The notes beneath the pieces were generated by a model. It ran no database searches. It saw only the letters and a program-made list of their open reading frames with translations, and was not told the DNA's origin. A program made the position numbers and the translations under genes. From Euclidia mi (Eukaryota; Arthropoda; Insecta; Lepidoptera; Erebidae), in contig OX123186.2 in NCBI GenBank assembly GCA_944739405.2, forward strand, positions 15,493,552 to 15,557,551: a stretch of DNA of 64,000 bases, written 5' to 3'. Of the stretch, positions 55,781 through 64,000 are shown one piece after another; positions within the stretch are counted from its first letter, which is position 1; each line of letters opens with the position of its first letter.

Positions 55781-55845
55781 TATTTAATAAAATTTAAAGG
55801 TTTGCCTACTGTTACGACTTGATGGTTTATACTTTTGTGTCTGTA

Positions 55846-56922
55846 ATTGTAAAAATGTGTGTAAACATAGGTAGGTAACCCTTTTTAAAAAACAAATCAG
55901 ATATGCTTGGCCTGGTTTTTTATTCCACAATTAACATTTACAAAAAATAGCATTCGATTTCGAAATAAGTAGGTACCTACCTAAAAACAAAAGCATAAAA
56001 ATCCTGTTAACCGCAGGCTAACATATCTACCTATAAAAACATCAACATATACTTATTCAATCCCATTTATAATAAAAACCCACCACACCACAAACAAACA
56101 CGTTTATTCCCATTGAATTATTCGGGCGAAATATTCGGCGGAAACATTCGATTGCGGGGTAAGAATCTTTCTCGGGGGGGGAAAGCTTCTCCGGGGAGCA
56201 TCTCCTCTCTTACCGCACCCCGCACCGCCATCGCCTGCACGCACGACTCGTGGCAGTCGGGCGCGCGCGGCGCGGCGCCAGCGCTGCGGCACCGGCCGGC
56301 GCACAGAGGGGGCGGCGGCGATCGACGATCGATGCAAAATACGATTTTTCAGCAAAGAAAACATAAAAATCTTAATTAAATCCATTTTGAATAATTCAGA
56401 TTTAAAGAAACTTTCCCAGAAGTATTCCGGAATTATTCAGAAGTTTTGCAACTATACCTACGACATTCAGCAGAAACAAATGAAACGAATACCAAACATT
56501 CCAAACGTTAATGAATTCTTTTTAAATCGACACTTCAAAATACGAAAGGTTTACAGTGGCCAGTCGTAACGGTGACTGAAAAGTAACTCGAAATCTGTGA
56601 ACACCTTTTTATTTTGAACGTTAGTATTGGTTTCAGTGTAATTATTTATACTGAAAAGTTGGTTTTGCAAAAGTTTTCCCTTGTTGTGATTGGGGCAAAG
56701 ATATGAGATTGAGATCTCGTTCAGCTTTCGAAGGGTATGCAAATTTGGAAGAAAACACCTAAAGATGAATTACGAGTTGACTTGCATAATTATGTTTATA
56801 TGTAAAAGAAATTTATTTAAATATACACCGTCGTTTTTCCCTGAAAATAAAAAACATATTATGTAAGTATTGTAAGTAAGTTGCCTCACGGACAAAACAT
56901 GGAGCTTCACAAGAAATAAAAG
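55846..56922. other. Spacer between palindrome arms, with CpG-rich patch
   Basis: 1,077 bp present once. 56105-56335 is strikingly GC- and CpG-rich ('gggcgcgcgcggcgcggcgc'), while both flanks are AT-rich. Both strands are open there for about 90 codons, as expected from GC-rich DNA, and I recognise no protein. A good splice-donor-like 'ggggtaagaat' lies at about 56156 on the plus strand. It could be a promoter or an untranslated first exon, but I see no linked gene. Confidence 0.5.
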
Positions 56923-56987
56923 TACAGACACAAAAGTATAAACCATCAAGTCGTAACAGTAGGCAAACCTTTAAATTTTATTAAATA

Positions 56988-57178
56988 CTAGTCGACGCCA
57001 AAGGTTTCGCACGCGCATATTTTCCAATTTCCTGTTTTGCCCGTTCCCGTGGGAATTTCGGGAAATCCCGTCTTAGTGCACCCCTACGGTCCCCAAGAAA
57101 CATACATGCTAAATTTCAGCTTCTTGCGCCGAGTAGTCTGTCAGTCAGTCAGTAACGCAAGGATTTTATATATTAAGA
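56988..57178 (-). mobile_element. Small Helitron-like element (right arm)
   Basis: Mirror of 55590-55780, with a few substitutions near its 3' end. Confidence 0.7.
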
Positions 57179-57213
57179 TTTCAAGATAAAGTTGGTGAAG
57201 CGAGAACAGTTTG

Positions 57214-57372
57214 ACGACCGGTTGGCAAAGCGGGAGTATAAGCTACGCAGAAGGTTGCGGGTTCGATGCCCGCTCAAGTCAAACATTTGTGTGCGTGAAC
57301 ATGGATCTTTATCTTGGTCTGGGTGTTTCTGAATATAATATCTATGTATTTACAAAAAAAAAACCTAGTTGA
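57214..57372 (+). mobile_element. tRNA-derived SINE, 'ccggttgg' family (right arm)
   Basis: Mirror of 55404-55558, with both boxes kept. Confidence 0.8.
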
Positions 57373-57696
57373 GGACTAGATGGTGTTGCGTAAAAAAAGT
57401 AGTCTATATGTATTTCTATTTTCACAGTATGCAAGTGGTCTCACCGAGAAAAGTGTTAAACAAAAGAGCCGCAGTATAAAACACGACCTCACAGTACGTA
57501 GGAAACATTTTAAATACACTACTTTCATACTCAAGGTGTCTGTCCATTTGTCGCTGTTTCCATCTGAGCGGCAGCAATAAAATCTGACAAATAAATAAAA
57601 GACAACAAAAGTTTAGACGATGACAGGAACTACTGGTATAAATTTTTTTTTTTTTTTTGTGTTGAGTCCCATTTATCTAGAGTAAGGCTATAGGCT

Positions 57697-57800
57697 TCTA
57701 CACTAATATAATAAAGCTGATGAGGTTTGTTTGCTGGGCCGTGGGCCACGGATAAGGAGCAATAGCCCTAAGTAACGCGGGGGACCATGGGTTCAGCTAG
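57697..57800 (+). mobile_element. Minimal Helitron-like relic, 104 bp (right arm)
   Basis: Mirror of 54966-55069; TC at 57697, CTAG at 57797-57800 then T. Confidence 0.65.
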
Positions 57801-58846
57801 TCATAATATATGAGGTTTCTCACACACAGGCATAGTGTATCAATTCCAGTCGAGAGATACAGTAGTATAAACGTACCCGATAAACATTTAAACTCATATT
57901 GTTTGATACAAAAGGTGTTTCCATGTATGGTTGACAAACGTTCAGCGCTATTAGCATACGCTTGCATATGCATGTGTGCCGCGTTTGTTGAGCTCACAAC
58001 TCTTCACGTAGACAGATCATTGTTCGTATATTGTGATGGACGCCATGGATTGTATATAATTTGCTTGTTACACGATGTAATCTGTTTTGATTTTGCGAGC
58101 TAAATTATTAATCTTGGATTTATTTATGCTGCTGTACATAGATGGTCTATACTATACGATTAAAAGTATGTCAAAGTCGTGCTACCTATACCTGGAAACT
58201 GATCTTAAATTATTGTTATTAACTTCATCACAATAATTTGTTTTACTGATTCTAAATTATTTTATTTACCAATTTTTCATTTGCCTTTCTTAGTACTTTT
58301 TATGTGGCTGTAAGCGTAACAAGCCCAAGAAAGTCTTGCAATTCTTTCGAATATTTCAGGTAAATTTTAATTGTAATGTTTCAATTAATATCTCCACATC
58401 GTCGTTACATTAAAACATAAATTCATAAAAGGTCTCTCCATACTTTTATCTGTGTGTATCTACATATTTTTATATGTGGCGAATTCAAGAAAATTCTACA
58501 AAATATTGCCGCAATTGAAATCTACAAAGAAATATGGACTTAGGACCATTAAGACAATACTATACATCTGCTAGCGATACACTTATTCCACTGTCGCCAC
58601 GTCATTACAAAATTGATGCAGGTTTGACAGCAACTTTTGAGTCACTTTTCCTTTTCGTTGTCAAAGAATTCATCTACGTTATATAACGTTTAGATATATT
58701 AATTTCGGTGAATACTGTATCAAAGATACGGCCTTGAATGACAATTGAATCATTTTGACTACGACTTCTATGAGAGATCTGAGGGTCACTATATATATAC
58801 AGGGGCCAGTCGAAATGGCTGGATATTGCTATTCTTTTACTATTTA

Positions 58847-59965
58847 AAGGGGAATGACCATTTTCGGTATCGCTTGATGCTTATGATCTGAGCTGTGTCA
58901 CGAGTTCGTGATGTGGATAATTTTTGTTTATAATTATAATGCTGTTATAACGTAATATGGAGTCTCACATTTGCCGGAAAACATAACAAGAATTAACAGT
59001 CGTTATATTTGGTAACGTGAATTTCCGTTAGGGAGTATTTTTGTTGTGGTAACATTATTAAACTTTTAATCGATTTTCTACATGATCACAATCGTTAAAA
59101 AATGTTAAATGCAATTATTTTTGTAAATATGAATATTTAAAACATATATAATTTTAAAACAACGTATACACATATGTTTGTATTATAAAAAGTTACTTAT
59201 TTTGTCATTAATTCAAAACTTAACTAAATTCGATATAGTTAGTTCTTAAAACTAACTGTATGAGATCGTACAAAAAAAATATTTGGTTGAAAGTCTTTTT
59301 TATAATTAATTATTAAATACTTGTGCCTTTTTCTGTATTTAAAAATCTAACAACTTATGTTTCTCGGAAAAAGTAACATCGCATACAAACTATCCAAATT
59401 CGCAATCGATTTTTAATATAAATCCTTTTTTTATATGCTGGCAACATTGTACCCCACTTGTCAAGTTTGTTTGTTTTCGTCCGTTCCTTTTTTGGATTAT
59501 CAGTGTTTGTTGTTAGTATTTGTATGTGTGATTTTGTATGTTAACTATTATACTATATTTGAGAAAAGGACTCCTACATATATTTTATTTTTTGCGATAG
59601 AGATTCCTTGTTTATACTGATTGTGATATTATCGCCATCGTAGCAACTTCCTTGCGTCGCTGTACTATTTCCTTCAGCTGTAGCATGGAATTTGGCAGTC
59701 ATTAAGGAAGTGAATGATAACATCTACACTACTCTATCAGCTTGGAATTCACCCACTCCGGTAAGTCATATTGACTGACCGCCAGTTTGGCATTATGACT
59801 TTTAAAGTTCACCTATCTATTTCTCTGAAACCCGGCAAATTACGAATATGATGTTTAGTTTTTATGAAACTACATATTACTACGAATCTCAAAACATTGA
59901 TTTCATCTTGGCACAGTAATATTTATACCGATACCAATTCCCTTAGTCGCTTGGTCATTCCCCTT
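58847..59965. mobile_element. TA-flanked DNA transposon (right arm)
   Basis: Mirror of 52802-53919; TA at 58845-58846 and 59966-59967. Confidence 0.8.
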
Positions 59966-60169
59966 TACTGAAAAATACTGGATTTAATTAAACAGTATAA
60001 TACTAGCTGACCCAGCGAACTCCGTTTCGCCTTTTTAAGAGTTTTTATTTAATTCCCTTTTTTCCAAGCCCCTTTTCCAAAAATACCATTGACTTAGCGC
60101 TTAATCTCTTATCATTTCAGGGTCTATAAATACTGAACAAACAAACATAGATTTTTATATATAATATTG

Positions 60170-60895
60170 AATTCCCCATTCCTTAAAATATCGGAGACGA
60201 TATCCATATCGACTTTAAAAAAAAACCCGTCCGCCATCTTTGATTTCCTATCCGCCATCTTTGATCATGAAATAGATGTTGTATTTGGATTCATCATCCC
60301 TTAAATCATCAGAGACGATACCCATATTGATTTTTTAAATTTTTCCATCCGCCATCTTTGATTTCCCATCCACCATCTTGAATCACGAAATAGATGTTGT
60401 ATTTGGATTCCCCACCCCTTTAAACATCGGAGACGATACCCATATTGAATTTTTTTAAATTCCCTATCCGCCATCTTTGATCACGAAATAGATGGTGTTT
60501 TTGAATTCCCCATTCCTTAAAATATCGGAAACGATACCCATATTGACTTTTTAAAAAAATGCCGTCCGCCATCTTTGATTTCCTATCCGCCATCTTTGAT
60601 CACGAAATAGATGTTGTATTTGGATTCTCCATCCCTTAAATCATCAGAGACGATACCCATATTGATTTTTTAAATTTTCCCATCCGCCATCTTTGATTTC
60701 CCATCTACCATCTTGAATCACGAAACAGATGTTGTATTTGGATTCCCCACCCCTTAAAATATCGAAAGTGATACCCATATTGATTTTTTAAATTTTCTCA
60801 TCCGCCATCTTTGATTTCCCGTCCGCCATTTTGGATCACTAAATAAATTTCATATTTTAAATCAGCGTCCCGAAAATCTCGAAAACGATACCCAT
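60170..60895 (-). repeat. Minisatellite, about 118-bp unit (right arm)
   Basis: Mirror of 51770-52600. The unit present near 51925-52045 in the left arm, recognised by its variant 'atcgactgcgatgtt', is absent here. Confidence 0.85.
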
Positions 60896-61104
60896 ATAGA
60901 TTGTATCCTATTCGTTTAGCCTTTTTTTGCCTTTGACCCAACCCTCCCCCTTCTCGTTTGACCATTTTATTATTTTTGTCTGACCCCTAAAAGTTGTGGC
61001 GTAATTTTATATAGCCTATAGCCTTTCGGAATAATTGGGCTATCATAGGCAATAATAATTTTTAAAATCCGACTGCTAGATTAGCCGACATGATTATCTT
61101 TTAG

Positions 61105-61163
61105 CTTTTTAGGGTTCCGTACCTAAAAGGTAAAAAACGGAACCCTATTACTAAGCCTCCGCT

Positions 61164-61197
<34 letters not shown>

Positions 61198-61635
61198 CTG
61201 TCACCAGGCTGTATCTCATAAACCATGATAGCTAGAAAGCTGAAATTTGCACAAATTATGTATTTCGGTTGCCGCTATAACAACAAATACTAAAAATAAA
61301 AATAAAAGAAAATATTAAGGGGAGGTCACATACAAAAAACGTGTTATTTTTCGTATATTTTGCTCAAAATTACTAACTGTAACAGGTAGACGCTTTAAAT
61401 TTTCACAGAATATGTAGTTGTATATTACCTTTCAAAATAAATAATTAAATTTTAAAAAAGTAAATAATAAAGGGGGGCTCCCATACAACAAACATAATTT
61501 TTAAGCAATTTGTTACTCGATCTTAATAAACAGGTAGAAACTTATAAAGTATTTAAGTATACATACAACGAACGTGATTTTCCGTTTACGTGAACCCTTC
61601 GTGCGCGAGTCCGACTCGCACTTGCCCAATTTTTT
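61105..61635 (-). repeat. Nested interspersed repeat (right arm)
   Basis: Mirror of 51016-51545, including the terminal hairpin and the (ctgt)n run. Confidence 0.65.
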
Positions 61636-62429
61636 TAGCCTTTTGCGCGGCCCTAAAGGGTCGAAGCGTTATGTTATATAGCCTATAGCCTTCCGGAATA
61701 ACTGGGCTATCGTATACAAAAATATTTATTAAGATCCGACCGGTAGTTTCTGAGATTAGCGCATTCAAACAAACAAACAAACAAAAAAAACAAACAAACT
61801 CTTTCGCTTTATTATATTAGTAAAGACATTTTATTTTATTTTTTATATTTGATACAAATCTCCTTTGTTGGACGGATACTTCCATAGTTGTCGTTTTAAC
61901 TGTTTAAGAAATATAACTGCAAAAAGTATTAACACATACAAACTACTTAGTACTAAGACTTAGTAGTACTCAAAATGGTATCCGGTACCTGTGGCGTTTT
62001 CCGCGTTTTGCTAGAGTGGCCAATATGGCGAATGTGATTTGTCTGTCAGAACCATTAAAATTTAACAAAATACTCGACAATCCGAATTTTGCGGATATAT
62101 GTTGTCGACTCGAAATCTTTATTGTTTAATGTTTTATTATTCAGGTAAGGTTTCGATGTACTCCTTGACGAAATAATTATTATAAGATTTGACACTGCGA
62201 TAGCAGCGCAGTCCGTCGGTTCTAATGTGAAACATTCCAACATCCACAACTACTTACAAATTAAAAATTAAGTACAATAAACACTTTCCAGTGGACTAAA
62301 TTGTGAATCTAAACCATTCTCAAGTCCCCTTGAACACATACAAAAAATTTCATCAAGATCGGTCCAGTCGTTTAGGAGGAGTTCAATTACATACACACGC
62401 ACACAAGAAATATATATATTAAGATATAA

Positions 62430-62800
62430 CATACATACATAGTCTCACGTCTATAACCCCGAAGAGGTAGGCAGAGGTGTATTTCTACACCCACTTTTCG
62501 CCAGATATACTTTAGTACCACGTAATAAGGGGCGAGCCTATTGCCGTACCGGGCACATTCCCAGACTCCGTGCTGCTACTGAGAATTTTGTGATAAAAAA
62601 ACCCAATAACACTGCCCACGCGCACATTTATGCCGCGAGACCAACGAGGCAGTCGTATAGGGTTTGATGTCGAGTTTTCCGTCTCTACGCAAAGATGGTA
62701 TTTGCATCGTGTTATCCCTTAGTCGCCTCTTACGACACCCACGGGAAGATAGGGTGTGGTGACACTTGTATTCTATGCCGACAACCACACGGCTAAATAA
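62430..62800 (-). mobile_element. Two joined SINE pieces (right arm)
   Basis: Mirror of 48870-49236, with the same B-box deletion. Confidence 0.7.
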
Positions 62801-63210
62801 TAATATAAAATATAAATGTTTGTTTTATGATAACTGCTCGTATTTTAGATAATAAAATATTATGTACATAAATCTATTTTGCTTCCGACGCGGAGCATAT
62901 TATGCAAGTTGTGTGGGACCAACATTAAGCTCTTGACAGAATGGTTACTAATGCTTAAAAGTTAAACAACCCATTAAAAATCGAGTAACATATGTAAAAA
63001 AACATCAGAACGACTTTGTTACCCAATAAATATGGCTGACACGAACGAGGCTCCAACGCTTTGTATCGGACGTAGACCTTTTGTCGGAATATTTTGTTAC
63101 CTTTGAGGAGTTAACTCAACTCTTTGAACGATATATCTGAATTCAGAAAGAAACAAGGTCACTGTTTCAAGGATATAGAATGATATGACGTGTCACAAAT
63201 AAATACAAAA

Positions 63211-63416
63211 TCTTAATATATAAAATCCTTGCGTTACTGACTGACTGACAGACACGCTACAGCCGAAACTATTGGACGCAGGAAGCTGAAATTTGGCATG
63301 TATGTTCCTTGGGGACCGTAGGGGTGCACTAAGAAGGGATTTCCCGAAATTCCCACGGGATCGGCCAAACGGGTAAATTAAAAAAAAATGCAGGCGTAGC
63401 TGCTGGCGTCCTCTAG
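63211..63416 (+). mobile_element. Small Helitron-like element (right arm)
   Basis: Mirror of 48251-48456; TC at 63211, hairpin 'gcaggcgtagctgc', CTAG at 63413-63416 then T. Confidence 0.75.
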
Positions 63417-63431
63417 TGTCTTTATATAATA

Positions 63432-63609
63432 CTAGCTGACCCGGCGAACTTCGTACCGCCTAACAGTCGATTTGTAATTTTTTTAGAACAAAGTTTCTTA
63501 TCGCGCGTTGCAAAGGGGCTAGACGGGGCTAGACGGAAAAAATTAAGACGAAAAGTTGTAACGACACTTTTTGCTATAGTAAGCCGTGCAGCGTGCGCAT
63601 GTTTCTCTG

Positions 63610-63661
<52 letters not shown>

Positions 63662-64000
63662 GCTTTCTGATCACGAAAATGACATCCATTTGGGAATCCA
63701 AGATGGCGGACGGGACATTTTTAATAAAATTAATATGGGTATCATTTTCGGGGTTTTTATGGATTCTGATCACGAAAATGACATCTATTTGGGAATCCAA
63801 GATAGCGGACGGGACATTTTTAATAAAATCAATATTTGTATAATTTTCGGGGTTTTTATGGATTCTGGTCACGAAAATGACATCTATTTGTGAATCCAAG
63901 ATGGCGGACGGGACATTTTCAATAAAATTAATATGGGTTTAATTTTTGGGGCTATCATGCATTCTGATAACTTAAATGACATTTATTTGGGGATCCAAGA
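63432..64000 (-). mobile_element. Helitron 3' part with minisatellite (right arm, runs off window)
   Basis: Mirror of 47663-48235: CTAG at 63435-63432, then the long (ct)n run and about three 100-bp units. Confidence 0.75.

Larger units (their letters stand above)
47683..55845 (+). repeat. Giant inverted repeat, left arm
   Basis: Each segment reappears inverted in 56923-64000. The match ends at 'gtgtctgta' (55845). The outer limit is set by the window end (position 64000 pairs with 47683), so the arm may reach further left. After removing the 983 bp mariner-like insertion and its TA, arm lengths differ by only about 100 bases. Substitutions are sparse, roughly one or two per hundred by eye. 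Confidence 0.92.
60003..61826 (-). mobile_element. Non-autonomous Helitron-like element (right arm)
   Basis: Mirror of 50826-52764: TC start at 61826, CTAG at 60006-60003 then T. About 115 bases shorter because of the lost minisatellite unit. Confidence 0.8.
56923..64000 (-). repeat. Giant inverted repeat, right arm
   Basis: Inverted copy of 47683-55845, running out of the window. It lacks the mariner-like insertion and one 118-bp minisatellite unit, and it has a longer (ct)n run (about 63613-63659 against 48023-48052). Confidence 0.92.

Noticed and set aside
56104..56385. 90-codon frames on both strands in the palindrome spacer
   Set aside because: Both strands are open at once because of high GC; arginine/proline/alanine-rich content points to chance.

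Overview
This 64 kb window looks like repeat-dense DNA from a moth or butterfly (Lepidoptera). I infer this from tRNA-headed SINEs ending in an 'aacaggcgtgagtctatgtatg' type tail, SINEs ending in (gatgat)n, RTE- and Jockey-like LINE pieces, Helitron-like ends (TC...CTAG then T) and an insect gypsy/errantivirus-like provirus. The DNA is AT-rich. I found no intact host gene, no true tRNA or rRNA gene and no CRISPR array. Almost every coding-looking stretch is a transposon remnant.

Layout. 1-2331 and 14744-17141 are two diverged copies of a 2.3-2.4 kb block. Between them lies a minus-strand Ty3/gypsy provirus with an envelope gene (env broken off at 2332, gag at 12544-13481, primer-binding site at 14143-14160). 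It carries many stops and frameshifts. Its integrase is split by a 4.6 kb DNA transposon with TTAA target duplication (4280-8917), which holds a second DNA transposon with TA target duplication (4926-7579), which in turn holds a fold-back repeat and an RTE-like LINE relic. 17142-35300 is mostly unassigned sequence with scattered SINEs, 5S-rRNA-like SINEs and LINE 3' ends; one LINE has a twin-priming inversion (20775-21480). 35330-39355 is a nearly complete endonuclease/reverse-transcriptase LINE on the minus strand. 39917-42436 is a decayed Helitron helicase with two SINEs inserted. 42774-47608 is a mix of SINE, LINE and Helitron-like pieces.

From 47683 to the window end is a very large inverted repeat: arms 47683-55845 and 56923-64000 around a 1,077 bp spacer that contains a CpG-rich patch. 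The arms carry the same Helitrons, SINEs, minisatellites and a TA-flanked transposon in mirror order. They differ by a 983 bp mariner-like insertion (left arm only), one minisatellite unit, microsatellite length and scattered substitutions. This is either a real palindrome that has begun to diverge or two haplotypes joined head to head by the assembler.

How the parts work together: there is no pathway here. The relations are those of parasites and hosts among transposons. SINE tails match a LINE tail, which suggests which reverse transcriptase moved them. Short DNA transposons lack their own enzymes. Nesting gives a relative order of insertions.
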